A DNA stretch of 64,000 bases from contig NZ_CP031167.1 in the NCBI RefSeq assembly GCF_004346925.1, positions 2,810,001 through 2,874,000 of the forward strand. Direction: 5' to 3'. The stretch comes from Stenotrophomonas sp. ASS1 (GTDB lineage: Bacteria > Pseudomonadota > Gammaproteobacteria > Xanthomonadales > Xanthomonadaceae). The notes beneath the pieces are model-generated. The model was not told the origin of the DNA. It was given only the letters and a program-made list of their open reading frames with translations, and searched no databases. Positions 7,863 through 19,080 of the stretch are shown in pieces (within the stretch, counting starts at the first letter, position 1; every line of letters begins with the position of its first letter). The translations under genes were made by a program, and so were the position numbers.

Positions 7863-7889
7863 TATAAGCACAGCCGCGTTGTGGATGCC

Positions 7890-9113
7890 ATGCACGTCGA
7901 TACCCTCTGGTCCAACGTTCACCTGATCACCCTCGATGGCGAGGGGCTGGGTGTCATCCGCGATGGCGTACTGGCCTGCGCCAACGGCCGCATCGTCCAT
8001 GTCGGCGCGGCCGGCAGCGATGCCCACCTGCAGCCGACCACCCGCATCGACGGCGAAGGCCGCTGGATTTCGCCCGGACTGATCGACTGCCACACCCACC
8101 TGGTCTACGCCGGCAACCGCGCCAACGAGTTCGAGCAGCGCCTGCAGGGCGTCAGCTATGCCGACATCGCCCGTGCCGGCGGCGGCATCGTCTCCACCGT
8201 GCGCGCCACCCGCGCCGCCACGCCGGAACAGCTGGCCCGCGAAAGCCGGCCGCGCCTGTTGGCGATGCGCGCCGAGGGCGTGACCACCCTCGAGATCAAA
8301 TCCGGCTACGGCCTGACCCTGCCCGACGAGCGCAAACAGCTGCAGGTGGCGCGTGCGCTGGGCGAGGAATGCCGGGTCAACGTGGTGACCACCTTCCTCG
8401 GCGCACACGCGATTCCGCCGGGCCGCGAAGCACAGGAATACACCGACGAGGTGTGCAACGTGATGATTCCGGCCATCGCCGCCGAAGGCCTGGCCGAAGC
8501 GGTGGATGTGTTCTGCGAGAACATCGCCTTCTCGCCGGCGCAGGCGCGGCAGGTCTTCGAAGCGGCGCGCGCCAACGGGCTGGCGGTGAAGATCCACGCC
8601 GAGCAGCTGAGCAACCAGCATGGCGCCGAACTGGCCGCCAGCTTCGGTGCACTCTCGGCCGACCATATCGAACACCTGGACGATGCCGGCATCGCCGCGA
8701 TGGCCGCGGCCGGGACCGTGGCGGTGCTGCTGCCCGGTGCCTTCTATTTCACCCGCGATACCACCCTGCCACCGATCGCGGCGCTGCGTGCGGCCGGCGT
8801 GCCGTTGGCGCTGGCCACCGACAGCAACCCCGGTACCTCGCCACTGACCAGCCCGCTGCTGGCGATGAACATGGGCGCGACCCTGTTCCGCCTGACCGTG
8901 GACGAATGCATCGCCGGCTTCACCCGTGAGGCGGCGCGCGCATTGGGCCGTGGCGACCGAATCGGCCGCCTGGCCGTGGGCCTGGACTGCGACCTGGCGA
9001 TCTGGGACATCGACGCCCCCGCCGACCTGGTCTATCGCATTGGATTCAACCCGCTGCACGCGCGCGTGGTGCGCGGACAGCCCGACCTGCCTGCCTCCTG
9101 GAGCAACACATGA
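7890..9113 (+). CDS. hutI: Imidazolonepropionase
   Basis: This metal-dependent amidohydrolase (407 residues from the ATG at 7890) opens 4-imidazolone-5-propionate to formimidoylglutamate, the third step of histidine breakdown. Motifs include [19 protein letters not shown] with the HxH metal site, [16 protein letters not shown] and [16 protein letters not shown] three codons upstream (7881) is an alternative start. I prefer the ATG because HutI proteins of the family commonly begin MHxDxLW. The stop codon overlaps the hutH start by four bases (ATGA), so the two are translationally coupled. Confidence 0.95.
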   Translation: MHVDTLWSNVHLITLDGEGLGVIRDGVLACANGRIVHVGAAGSDAHLQPTTRIDGEGRWISPGLIDCHTHLVYAGNRANEFEQRLQGVSYADIARAGGGIVSTVRATRAATPEQLARESRPRLLAMRAEGVTTLEIKSGYGLTLPDERKQLQVARALGEECRVNVVTTFLGAHAIPPGREAQEYTDEVCNVMIPAIAAEGLAEAVDVFCENIAFSPAQARQVFEAARANGLAVKIHAEQLSNQHGAELAASFGALSADHIEHLDDAGIAAMAAAGTVAVLLPGAFYFTRDTTLPPIAALRAAGVPLALATDSNPGTSPLTSPLLAMNMGATLFRLTVDECIAGFTREAARALGRGDRIGRLAVGLDCDLAIWDIDAPADLVYRIGFNPLHARVVRGQPDLPASWSNT

Positions 9114-10651
9114 GCAACACCCTGGTTCTTCGCCCCGGCCATGTCACTCTCGCCCAGTGGCGGCAGGTCTATCGTGGTGCGCCGCTTGCACTGGACCCGG
9201 CCGCGCTGCCGGTGGTGCGCGCCAGTGCGGCGGCCGTCGCCGCCATCGTCGCCAAGGGCGCGCCGGTGTATGGCATCAACACCGGCTTCGGCAAGCTGGC
9301 CAGCGTGCGCATCGAGCGCGAAGACCTGGCTACCCTGCAGCGGAACATCGTGCTTTCGCATGCGGCCGGTGTGGGCGAGCCGATGCCGGCCAGCGTGGTG
9401 CGTCTGATGATGGCGCTGAAGCTGGTCAGCCTGGCGCAGGGTGCTTCGGGCATCCGCGAGGAAACCCTGCTGCTGCTGGAAGCAATGCTGGTCAAGGGCG
9501 TGCTGCCGGTGGTGCCCGCACAGGGCTCGGTGGGTGCCTCGGGTGACCTGGCGCCGCTCTCGCACCTGGCCAGCGTGATGCTGGGCGTGGGTGAAGCCTT
9601 CATCGGTGACGAACGCCTACCGGCGGTCGACGCACTGGCACGTGTCGGCCTGCAACCGATCGAGCTGGGCGCGAAGGAAGGCCTGGCCCTGCTCAACGGC
9701 ACCCAGTTCTCCACCGCCTATGCGCTGGCCGGCCTGTTCGAGATCGAGACCGTGTTCCAGGCCGCGTTGATCACCGGCGCGCTGTCGGTGGAAGCTGCCA
9801 AGGGTTCCGACACGCCCTTCGACCCGCGCATCCACGCGATCCGCGGCCAGCGCGGGCAGATCGCCACCGCCGCCACCCTGCGCGCGCTGATGCAGGGCTC
9901 GGACATCCGCGAGTCGCACCGTGACAACGACGTGCGCGTGCAGGACCCGTACTGCCTGCGCTGCCAGCCGCAGGTGATGGGCGCGGCGCTGGACATCCTG
10001 CGCCAGGCCGCGACCACGCTGGAAATCGAAGCCAACGGCGTGTCCGACAATCCGCTGGTGTTCACCGACACCGGCGAGGCACTGTCAGGCGGCAACTTCC
10101 ACGCCGAGCCGGTCGCCTTCGCCGCCGACATGCTGGCGATGGCGGTGTGCGAGATCGGTTCGATCAGCGAGCGCCGCCTGGCGATGCTGGTGGACCCGGC
10201 GCTGTCCGGCCTGCCGGCGTTCCTGACCCCACGCCCGGGCCTGAATTCCGGCTTCATGATTCCGCAGGTGACCGCCGCCGCGCTGGTCTCGGAAAACAAG
10301 CAGCGCGCCTACCCGGCCAGCGTCGATTCGATCCCGACCTCGGCCAATCAGGAAGACCATGTGTCGATGGCCGCACACGGTGCGCGCCGCCTGATGCAGA
10401 TGGCCGAGAACGCCGCCAACGTGATCGGCATCGAGCTGCTGGCCGCCGCGCAGGGCTGCGACTTCCACGCCCCGCTGCGCTCCAGCGCCGCGCTGGAAAC
10501 CGTGCGCGCCACCCTGCGTGCGCAGGTGCCGACGCTGGAAGAAGACCGCTACTTCCATCCGGACATGGTTACCGCCACCCATCTGGTGCGCAGTGGCGCG
10601 CTGGCGCAGGGCCTGACCGACCTGCTGCCAACCGTGGAACCGCAGGCATGA
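9110..10651 (+). CDS. hutH: Histidine ammonia-lyase
   Basis: A 513-residue enzyme that deaminates L-histidine to urocanate, the committed first step. The MIO prosthetic group forms from Ala143-Ser144-Gly145 in [11 protein letters not shown]. Other family hallmarks are [12 protein letters not shown] near residue 53, [23 protein letters not shown] and [17 protein letters not shown]. Its start overlaps the hutI stop and its stop overlaps the hutG start (ATGA in both), so hutI-hutH-hutG-hutU form one tightly coupled operon. Confidence 0.98.
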   Translation: MSNTLVLRPGHVTLAQWRQVYRGAPLALDPAALPVVRASAAAVAAIVAKGAPVYGINTGFGKLASVRIEREDLATLQRNIVLSHAAGVGEPMPASVVRLMMALKLVSLAQGASGIREETLLLLEAMLVKGVLPVVPAQGSVGASGDLAPLSHLASVMLGVGEAFIGDERLPAVDALARVGLQPIELGAKEGLALLNGTQFSTAYALAGLFEIETVFQAALITGALSVEAAKGSDTPFDPRIHAIRGQRGQIATAATLRALMQGSDIRESHRDNDVRVQDPYCLRCQPQVMGAALDILRQAATTLEIEANGVSDNPLVFTDTGEALSGGNFHAEPVAFAADMLAMAVCEIGSISERRLAMLVDPALSGLPAFLTPRPGLNSGFMIPQVTAAALVSENKQRAYPASVDSIPTSANQEDHVSMAAHGARRLMQMAENAANVIGIELLAAAQGCDFHAPLRSSAALETVRATLRAQVPTLEEDRYFHPDMVTATHLVRSGALAQGLTDLLPTVEPQA

Positions 10652-11498
10652 ATACCCATCCCGAATGGCTGACGGTGCACGAAGGCGATGCCCCGTTGAT
10701 CGTCAGCTTCCCGCATACCGGCAGCGAGCTGCCGCACGACCTGATCGGCGACTACCACTCGCCGTGGCTGGCCCGCCGCGATGCCGACTGGTGGGTGCAC
10801 GAACTGTACGATTTCGTGCGCGGCATGGGCGCGACCACGGTGCGCTCGGCGATCTCGCGCTCGGTGATCGACCTCAACCGCGATCCCAGCGGCGTGTCGC
10901 TGTACCCGGGCCAGAACACCACCGGCCTGTGCCCGCTCACCACCTTCGACAACCAGCCGCTGTACCACGCCGGCCGCGAACCGGATGACGTGGAAATTGC
11001 GCGCCGCCGCGACACGTATTTCCTGCCCTACCACGATGCGCTGGCCGCACAGATCACGCGCCTGCGCGCGAAGTTCGGCACTGTCGTGGTGTACGACGCG
11101 CACTCGATCCGCTCGCATATCCCGCACCTGTTCGACGGCGAGCTGCCGCAGTTCAACCTGGGCACCGCCGGTCCCTCCGGTGCTCCGGACACCTCCTGCG
11201 ACAACGCGCTGAGCGATGTGGTGGAGAACCTGCTGAAGATCAGTGGCATGAGCCAGGTGCGTAACGGCCGCTTCAAGGGCGGCTGGATCACCCGCCACTA
11301 CAGCAACGTCGCCGGCGGCGTGCACAGCCTGCAGATGGAACTGGCCTGCCGCGGCTACATGCACGAACCCCTGCCGGACCAGGTGGACGAGCACAGCTGG
11401 CCCACCCCGCTCGACCCCGACCACGCCGCACCGCTGCGCCACACCCTGGCGCAGGTGCTCAACGCCTGCCTTGAATTCGCAACGAACCGGAGCGCCGC

Positions 11499-11502
<4 letters not shown>
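10648..11502 (+). CDS. hutG: N-formylglutamate deformylase
   Basis: This 284-residue zinc amidohydrolase cleaves N-formyl-L-glutamate to glutamate and formate, the last step of the pathway started by HutH and continued by HutF. It begins [28 protein letters not shown]. It contains the family motifs [36 protein letters not shown] and [20 protein letters not shown]. The ATG overlaps the hutH stop and the TGA overlaps the hutU start. Confidence 0.96.
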
Positions 11503-13166
<1,664 letters not shown>

Positions 13167-13174
13167 TCGCAGGG

Positions 13175-13232
13175 GTGCCGGCCAGCGGCCGGCACTACCG
13201 GAAGCGTAGGGTAGTGCCGGCCGCTGGCCGGC
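13175..13232. repeat. SMAG inverted dimer after hutU
   Basis: A minus copy (13175-13198, ending GGCACTAC) and a plus copy (from GTAG at 13211 to ~13232) of the same GCCGGCC subtype as the dimer at 1761-1830 face outward, tail to head. The hutU stop is only 9 bp upstream, so the dimer may stabilise or end the hut message. Confidence 0.85.
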
Positions 13233-13315
13233 TCTCCCTGATGCGGGAATCGGTGCCCTTGACCCGCTCTCCCGCCGTGACCAACATGCGCCATCACCGC
13301 TGACGGATCACCGCG

Positions 13316-14752
13316 ATGTACCGCACCTTTGCTGCTGCATTGCTCTGCGCCCTGTTCGCTGCTCCGATCGCTTCGGCGCGTGAGTCCCCTGGCGATCTTT
13401 CCAATCAGCTCGACACCCAACTGCAGGCCAACCGCGAGCGCTACGGCATCGCCGGCCAGGCGGTACTGGTCGCGCACAATGGCCAGGTGCTCTACCAGGG
13501 CGCCAGCGGCGAACGCGATCCCGCTGCCCATGTGCCTGCCACTGTCGATACCATCTTCGCCGCGCAATCCATGGCCAAGCTGCTGACCAGCACACTGGTG
13601 ATGCAGCTGGTCGACCAGGGCAAGGTGGATCTGGACGCACCGGCCAGCCGTTATGTTCCGGACCTACCGACGGCATGGCAGGCAATTCACGTACGCGATT
13701 TCCTCAACCACAGCTCGGGTATCGGCGAGTATTACGACCGGGTGGACAACCGCTGGGTGAGCAAGGGCTACACCGGAGTGGCGCCTAACCTTGGCGCTGC
13801 ACTGAAGGTGGCCGGCGCGACACCGATGCAGTTCGTCACCGGCAGCCGAGTGCAGTACACGCAGGCCAACTACCTGGTGCTGACCGCCTTGCTGGAAGCG
13901 CATTACGGCAAGCCCTACCCGGCCATCGCGCGCGAACGCATCCTGCAACCGCTGAAGATGACCAGCACCTCATGGGGCGTCACCAGCGTGCCAGCCACGC
14001 GCGCGGCGGTGCCTTACATCGGCAAGGACGGCCAACTGCAGCCGGCCAATGAAGACCCCTGGCCGAACTACGGTTGGGGCCACGCCGACCTGCAGACCAC
14101 CGTGGGCGACATGAACCGTTTCCTGCAGGCGCTGGCGACCGGCAAGCTGCTGCGCACGTCCACGCTGGAAACGCTCTGGCAGCCGCAGAAGCTGAGCGGC
14201 GGCGGCAGCAATTTCTTCTCCACCGGTTGGGACACCACTCGCAGCGACGGCTACACCCAGGTCGGCCACGATGGTGGCACCCGCGTGCGGGCACGGCTGG
14301 CCTACAAGGGCACGCTGGCCAGCGGTTACTGGGTATTCGTGTACCTGACCAACGGCAGCGCCCGCAATGTCTGGTCGAGCACGCTGGTGGAGAGCACGAT
14401 GGCGGTCGCCGCACCGCGGGAGTTCCCGCATGCGGTGCTGTCCGAGCGGCTGATCGCGTATGCGCTGGATGACAGCGCTGGCGCGGCCGAAGCAGTGCGT
14501 AGCTGGCTGCGCGTCAGCAACGGCGTTCCCACCGGCGAACTGGAACGTGCGATCAATGCCGATGGCTATGCCATCCGCGAGAGTCTGGGTGCCAGCAAGG
14601 CACTGAAAGTGTTCGCGCTCAACGCCGAGCTGTATCCGGATTCGGCCAACGCGTGGGACAGCCTGGCCGAGTGCCATGCGGCGCTGGGCGATGCAGAGAT
14701 TGCCAAGGCGCTGTACGCGAAGGCCAAGGCGCTGGCGAAGCCGGCTCTGTAG
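13316..14752 (+). CDS. Exported beta-lactamase-fold serine hydrolase (class C-like)
   Basis: A 478-residue protein with a Sec signal peptide (MYRTFAAALLCALFAAPIASA). The catalytic S85-x-x-K88 is in FAAQSMAKLL. The second motif, normally YxN, reads YTQANY. The HxG-like third motif is VGHDGGTR. The last ~90 residues look like a TPR-type helical pair (LNAELYPDSANAWDSLAECHAALGDAEIAKALY). This family covers peptidases, esterases and penicillin-binding-like proteins, so I would not call it a beta-lactamase. The TAG stop is provided by the GTAG head of a SMAG repeat. Confidence 0.85.
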   Translation: MYRTFAAALLCALFAAPIASARESPGDLSNQLDTQLQANRERYGIAGQAVLVAHNGQVLYQGASGERDPAAHVPATVDTIFAAQSMAKLLTSTLVMQLVDQGKVDLDAPASRYVPDLPTAWQAIHVRDFLNHSSGIGEYYDRVDNRWVSKGYTGVAPNLGAALKVAGATPMQFVTGSRVQYTQANYLVLTALLEAHYGKPYPAIARERILQPLKMTSTSWGVTSVPATRAAVPYIGKDGQLQPANEDPWPNYGWGHADLQTTVGDMNRFLQALATGKLLRTSTLETLWQPQKLSGGGSNFFSTGWDTTRSDGYTQVGHDGGTRVRARLAYKGTLASGYWVFVYLTNGSARNVWSSTLVESTMAVAAPREFPHAVLSERLIAYALDDSAGAAEAVRSWLRVSNGVPTGELERAINADGYAIRESLGASKALKVFALNAELYPDSANAWDSLAECHAALGDAEIAKALYAKAKALAKPAL

Positions 14753-14809
14753 AGTCGAGCCGTGCTCGACTCCGCGACACAGAGAAAGTCGAGCACGGCT
14801 CGACTCTAC
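14749..14809. repeat. SMAG inverted dimer overlapping a stop codon
   Basis: A plus copy starts with GTAG at 14749, whose TAG (14750-14752) is the stop codon of the serine hydrolase. An inverted copy of the GTCGAGC subtype ends in CTAC at 14809. A third copy of the same subtype starts at ~14824 and is interrupted by the IS110 element, with its other half at 16041-16049. Confidence 0.85.
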
Positions 14810-14844
14810 AGAAAGCGAAAGACAGTCGAGCAAGCTTGTATGTT

Positions 14845-15055
14845 CCTCCCGGCTCCTACGAGGTATGTAGGAGCCAGGGTGGAGGGACCGTCAAGCATGC
14901 ATCTGCGGATACTAGCCGACAGACGAGTCGAGCGATCCCCATCCCGCACACGAACGTCGATAAAGGATCGTACGGCCCCCAAAGGGGATCGTCGATGTAG
15001 GCAAGCTAACGTCGGTGCGGTACCACCCCAGCCCCTTAAAGATAGCTGGGAGCCG
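14845..15055 (+). ncRNA. Candidate bridge RNA of the IS110 element
   Basis: The left end folds first into a perfect 9-bp hairpin (14851-14859 with 14867-14875). Then come segments that match what a bridge RNA needs. GTCAAGCATG (14890-14899) matches the left target flank at 8 of 10 bases. GAGTCGAG (14925-14932) is the exact complement of the core plus right target flank. AAAGGATC (14962-14969) matches 7 of 8 bases of the donor right end before the core, and GTAGGCAAG (14997-15005) can pair with the donor left end just after it. The order, target guides then donor guides, is as described for IS621. A last hairpin (15027-15032/15045-15050) overlaps the GGGAG of the recombinase. The exact RNA ends are not known. 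Confidence 0.65.
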
Positions 15056-15060
15056 TACAA

Positions 15061-16023
15061 ATGTCTGATTCTCTCGATATTGGCGTGGACGTGGACTCCA
15101 AGGAGTTCGTACCGGCAGTGGCCGACCGCAAGGCCGGCGACAGGATCGCCAACACCCGGGCCGGCATAGCCCAGTGGCTCAACACCTTGCCCCAGCGATG
15201 CCGGATTGGCATGGAGGCGACGGGGCGGTACTACGAGTTGTTGGCTCGGATGGCTGGCCAGGCAGGCCACGTTGTCTATGTGATCAATCCACGTCTGATC
15301 AAGCACTACGGCCGGGCGACGGGCTCGCGTGGCAAGACGGACGCCATGGACGCCGAAGCGATCGCCCGGTACGTGAAGAAGGAGAACGATCGCCTGCGTG
15401 AATACGTACCGCGTACCGACGAGCAGCAGCAGATGCACGATTTGCTGCGCAAGCGGCAGACGCTGGTAAAGACACGCGCGCGCCTGGAGCAATCCTTCGG
15501 GGTAAGCAAAAGTGCCCCCGGGGAGCTGTCAGATCTGTTCTGCGCTCTGGCTGGGACGCTGTCCGAGCTGGAAAGCGAACTGCAGCGCTTGGCTCGCGAT
15601 GGAGAGCATGGCACGCTCTACAAGCGCCTGTTGACCATCCCTGGTATCGGCCCCGCTGTCGCCGCTCACCTGATCTACTACATGACGCGCTGGCCGTTGG
15701 CCAACGCCAACGCGTGGATCGCCTGCACCGGCCTGGATCCCCGGCCCAACGAGTCTGGCGGAAGAACGGGACGGCGTCGGCTGTCCAAACAGGGCGCGCC
15801 AGTGCTGCGCCAGATGCTCTACATGGCCGCCATGGGGCTCAAGCGGTGTCGTCGGGGGCAACCGCTCTACGACGAGCTGTCAAAACGCGGTCACCCCAGC
15901 ACCGCCGTCTTCAACATCCTGGCCAGAAAGCTGGCCAGGATCGCCTGGGGTGTCTTCAAAAGCGGCCGGGACTTCGATCCGGCCATGCTGAAGGTGGGTC
16001 AAGCCTGCTTCCAGCAGGCTTGA
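15061..16023 (+). CDS. IS110-family transposase (DEDD recombinase)
   Basis: A 320-residue RNA-guided recombinase. The N-terminal RuvC-like DEDD domain shows DIGVDVDSKEF (D10 or D12), MEATGRYYELL (E52) and GKTDAMDAEAIARY (D94, D97). A coiled-coil middle leads to the Tnp_20 domain with the helix-hairpin-helix LTIPGIGPAVA, ACTGLDPRPNESGGRTGRRRLSKQG (candidate catalytic serines S232 or S242) and LARIAWGVFK. The frame is intact. Its GGGAG Shine-Dalgarno is inside the hairpin at the 3' end of the candidate bridge RNA, so RNA folding may limit translation. Confidence 0.95.
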   Translation: MSDSLDIGVDVDSKEFVPAVADRKAGDRIANTRAGIAQWLNTLPQRCRIGMEATGRYYELLARMAGQAGHVVYVINPRLIKHYGRATGSRGKTDAMDAEAIARYVKKENDRLREYVPRTDEQQQMHDLLRKRQTLVKTRARLEQSFGVSKSAPGELSDLFCALAGTLSELESELQRLARDGEHGTLYKRLLTIPGIGPAVAAHLIYYMTRWPLANANAWIACTGLDPRPNESGGRTGRRRLSKQGAPVLRQMLYMAAMGLKRCRRGQPLYDELSKRGHPSTAVFNILARKLARIAWGVFKSGRDFDPAMLKVGQACFQQA

Positions 16024-16143
16024 CCACGAACATAGGATCTCGACTCTACAAGGAGCGCGGGCGGCCATACGCCGCCGATGGGTGACGTGACGTCGCCGAC
16101 CTGTTAACTTGCGCGCCACTTTCTTGGTTTACAGCATTCCCGC

Positions 16144-18255
16144 ATGTCGCTCTCGCCGTACCGCCCCACCCCGTCGCTGCTGTTCCTGGCCGTTTCCCTC
16201 TGCCTCTCCTCCACCGCCGCTGCGGCCCCGCAGGCCACCACGCTGGATGCCGTGCAGGTCACCGCCGCTGCCGATGCCAGCGCGCAGGCGCGCGCGGCGC
16301 TGAAGCGCGTGCCCGGCGCCAGCAATGTCATCGACGTGGCCAAGGCCGACAGCCGCTTGTCCAGCAGTGCCGATGTGCTGGCCTATCAACCGGGCATCAG
16401 CGCGCAGTCGCCGGGCAACGAGGGCACCAAGATCTCGATCCGTGGCTCGGGCATCAACCGGGGCCCGGGCGCGCACGCCTCGGGCATTGCGGTGTCGATC
16501 GACGGTCTGCCACTGACCGGCCCGGGCGGCACGCCCTACGAGCTGCTGGAACCGCTGTGGCTGTCGCGCGTGGAAGTCCTGCGCGGCGCCAACGGCTTCG
16601 AGCGCGGCGCGCTGGCGCTGGGCGGTGCCATCGACTACGTCAGCCGCAGCGGTCGTGATTCGGCGGGCCTGCAGCTGCACTACGAAGCCGGCAGCCGTGG
16701 CTACCAGAAGCGCGGCATCAGCTGGGGCGGCGTCAGTGGTGATGTCGACTACTTCCTGGCCTACACCGATACCGAATTCGACGGTTACCAGCGCCATGCG
16801 CGCGGCGACGGCAAGGGCGCGATGGCCAACATCGGCTGGCAGATCACGCCCGATCTGCAGACGCGCTTCTTCGTGCGCTACCGCGAGACCAATCACGAAA
16901 CGCCCGGTCGCCTGACCCGCGATCAGATCCGCAACGATCCGCGTGCCGCGAATGCCGCCAACCTGGCCATCGATGCACGTCGCCCGCAGCCCGGCAGCAC
17001 GTGGGTGGGCAATGTCACCACGCTGCAGATCGATGAGGACTCCTCGCTGCAGGCCGGGCTGGTCTACCACAAGTATCCGATGGACTTGAACGAGAGCCTG
17101 TACCGCCAGCAGCTGGACTACGCCAACGTCAACGCCACGTTGGACTACCGCCACCGCCACCGGCTGTTCGGACTGGACAGCGAAACCACGGTCGGCCTGC
17201 GCGTCACCCACGATCTGGACGCCGATGTGCGCGAGTCGCTGCGTTTTGCCAGCAACGGCTATGCCGCCGACACGCGCACACGTGACTTCCGCCACCACGG
17301 CACCGACAGCACCCTGCACGTCAGCAACACCCTCTCCTTCAATGACCGCCTGCGCATGCAGACCGGGCTGGCGCTGATCAACACCCGCCGCGATGTGCAG
17401 GTAACCTGGCCGAGCAGCGGCGGCCGCCTGCGCGACCACGACTGGGACTACGCGCCGCGACTGGGCTTCACCTGGCAGCACAGCGCCCAGACCCAGTGGT
17501 TCGGCAACCTCAGCCGCTCGGTGGAAGCACCGCACCCGTGGTCGATGATCTGGGGCTCGAACCAGTACTTCGGGCCGGGCAATGGCCCGTCCACCGGACG
17601 CCAGCGCACGCCGGTGCCGATGCAGAACCAGACCGCCACCACGCTGGAACTGGGCGCGCGCGGTGACGCGGCGCTGGGTCGTTGGGAGCTGACCGGTTAC
17701 TACGCGCACGTGAACCACGAACTGCTGAGCGTCGAACTGCAACCGGTGCCGAACCTGTTCATCGCCGAGAACAACGCCAGCCCCACCGTGCACCGCGGCA
17801 TCGAAGCGGGGCTGGACAGCACGCTGTGGCAGGCTGCACCGGGCCGCGTGTCGCTGCGCCAGGCGTACACCTTCAGCGACTTCCGCTATCGCCACGATGC
17901 GCGTTTCGGCAGCAACCGCCTGCCCGGCCTGCCGCGCCACGCCTACCAGGCCGAGCTGCGCTTCGATCACGCGTCCGGCCTGTACGCTGCGCTCAATACC
18001 GAATACGCCTCGCGCATCGCCGTCGACTACGCCAACAGCTACTGGGCCGGCAGCCATGTGATCTTCGGCAGCCGCATCGGCTACGACGCACCCGGCGGTC
18101 GCTGGCAGGCCTGGGCGGAGATGCGCAACATCGGCAACCGCCACTACGCCGCCACGGTCACGCCAGGCTACAACGATGCCGGCAAGGATATTGCCCGCTC
18201 GACGCCGGGCGAAGGCCGTGGCATCTACGCTGGTGTGCGTTTGCGCTTTGACTGA
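16144..18255 (+). CDS. TonB-dependent outer-membrane receptor
   Basis: A 703-residue receptor with a signal peptide (residues 1-28) and a TonB-box-like segment (TLDAVQVTA, ~32-40). A plug domain follows (SSADVLAYQPGISAQ, KISIRGSGINRGPG, VEVLRGANGFERGALALGGAIDYVSR) and then a 22-strand-type barrel. The C-terminus is LRFD rather than ending on an aromatic residue. The plug resembles siderophore/metal receptors, but the ligand cannot be read from sequence. The IS110 element ends 104 bp upstream and may have changed its promoter. No transport partner genes are adjacent. Confidence 0.9.
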   Translation: MSLSPYRPTPSLLFLAVSLCLSSTAAAAPQATTLDAVQVTAAADASAQARAALKRVPGASNVIDVAKADSRLSSSADVLAYQPGISAQSPGNEGTKISIRGSGINRGPGAHASGIAVSIDGLPLTGPGGTPYELLEPLWLSRVEVLRGANGFERGALALGGAIDYVSRSGRDSAGLQLHYEAGSRGYQKRGISWGGVSGDVDYFLAYTDTEFDGYQRHARGDGKGAMANIGWQITPDLQTRFFVRYRETNHETPGRLTRDQIRNDPRAANAANLAIDARRPQPGSTWVGNVTTLQIDEDSSLQAGLVYHKYPMDLNESLYRQQLDYANVNATLDYRHRHRLFGLDSETTVGLRVTHDLDADVRESLRFASNGYAADTRTRDFRHHGTDSTLHVSNTLSFNDRLRMQTGLALINTRRDVQVTWPSSGGRLRDHDWDYAPRLGFTWQHSAQTQWFGNLSRSVEAPHPWSMIWGSNQYFGPGNGPSTGRQRTPVPMQNQTATTLELGARGDAALGRWELTGYYAHVNHELLSVELQPVPNLFIAENNASPTVHRGIEAGLDSTLWQAAPGRVSLRQAYTFSDFRYRHDARFGSNRLPGLPRHAYQAELRFDHASGLYAALNTEYASRIAVDYANSYWAGSHVIFGSRIGYDAPGGRWQAWAEMRNIGNRHYAATVTPGYNDAGKDIARSTPGEGRGIYAGVRLRFD

Positions 18256-18301
18256 TGACCGCAGGCGGCGCCGGGTGTGATCCAGCGCCGCCGTTTCAAT
18301 G

Positions 18302-18826
18302 TCAGCTGATGCGCCACGCCGGCAGGCGCTCGCTGCGTTTCCAGATGGAAGGCGCGAAGCCGATCAGCACCATCGCCGCCAGCCACTTCGGTGAGGTAGT
18401 GAGCAGTGTCGATGTGAGCGAGCCATCGACGGGGGCAGCCATTTCCTGCCACGGGTTGTAGCCCAGGTAGACGATGCTGCCAGCCCACCACAGCAACGCC
18501 ACACCGAAACCCACCAACAGCAGGGCCAGCGTTCGGCAGGTCCAGCGCTGCGAGGTGGTACCCCATTCGCGGGATACCGCCACCAGCAGGCCCACCACCA
18601 GCAGCGAAATCAGGGCTACCAGGCCGATATCGACCTTGGGCCCAATACGCTCATAAGTGCAGGCGCGGCATTGCGCCTCTTCCGTAGCGGTGGTGGTGGC
18701 ATTTTCGGTGATGTCGGCCTGCCCGGCTGCGGGCTGCGCGAGTGCTGCAAACGGCAACAACACCGCCAGCAGCACCATCATGGTCCAACGAAACAACGTC
18801 CTGTTGCGGTGTGCAGCGACATCCAT
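18302..18826 (-). CDS. Small multi-pass membrane protein, function unknown
   Basis: The frame gives 174 residues from the ATG at 18826, preceded by GAGGAAGAG. A signal-anchor or signal peptide (WTMMVLLAVLLPFAALA) leads to a short exported segment with a CRAC motif, then three hydrophobic stretches: VDIGLVALISLLVVGLLVAV, LALLLVGFGVALLWWAGSIVYLG and WLAAMVLIGFAPSI. The C-terminal tail is basic. It converges with the TonB receptor gene. I do not recognise a family. Confidence 0.75.
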   Translation of the reverse strand: MDVAAHRNRTLFRWTMMVLLAVLLPFAALAQPAAGQADITENATTTATEEAQCRACTYERIGPKVDIGLVALISLLVVGLLVAVSREWGTTSQRWTCRTLALLLVGFGVALLWWAGSIVYLGYNPWQEMAAPVDGSLTSTLLTTSPKWLAAMVLIGFAPSIWKRSERLPAWRIS

Positions 18827-19080
18827 GCGCTCTTCCTCGTCAGTGGTGGTTGACAGCCGGCCACATACCTTGGCCTTGGCGCGGATCATAGCGCAGGGTA
18901 GGCCAGGAGCGAAAAACCGAGCTCGGCCATCCACATACGCCGCTACAGCTCGTGGAGCATGGGGGCTCAAGAGCCTGATGCAGCATGCAGACATCCTTGC
19001 CGGGCACGCGCGGGTGGTGTTGCGCGGATTCGACCCCGGTCGGGGCCGCTGTCCAGACTAGGGGCCTATGCCATCGATCC

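Larger units (their letters stand above)
14837..16040 (+). mobile_element. IS110-family insertion sequence (IS110 group) in a SMAG repeat
   Basis: The element is about 1,204 bp. It has a CT dinucleotide at both edges (14835-14836 and 16039-16040), matching the CT core used by IS110/IS621 recombinases. There are no target duplications and no long terminal inverted repeats; only TATGTTC (14839-14845) recurs inverted at 16028-16034. Joining the flanks gives GTCGAGCAAGCTCGACTCTAC, a complete SMAG-type palindrome, so the target was a REP. The ~220-bp non-coding left end and the ~17-bp right end are the arrangement of the IS110 group, with the RNA upstream of the recombinase. Confidence 0.88.

Noticed and set aside
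6632..7867. 411-codon plus-strand frame opposite hutF
   Set aside because: Antisense shadow; hutF on the minus strand has all amidohydrolase motifs.
13316..14752. Class C beta-lactamase (ampC)
   Set aside because: SxxK is present but the YxN motif reads YTQ, there is no clear KTG motif and a TPR-like tail follows; better called a general serine hydrolase.
14837..16040. IS1111-group element
   Set aside because: IS1111 elements have the long non-coding region after the transposase and subterminal inverted repeats; here it lies before the transposase, so the IS110 group fits.
18830..19080. A gene between the small membrane protein and the SnoaL-like gene
   Set aside because: Frames here are short, lack ribosome sites and have no recognisable sequence; I see only ordinary intergenic DNA.
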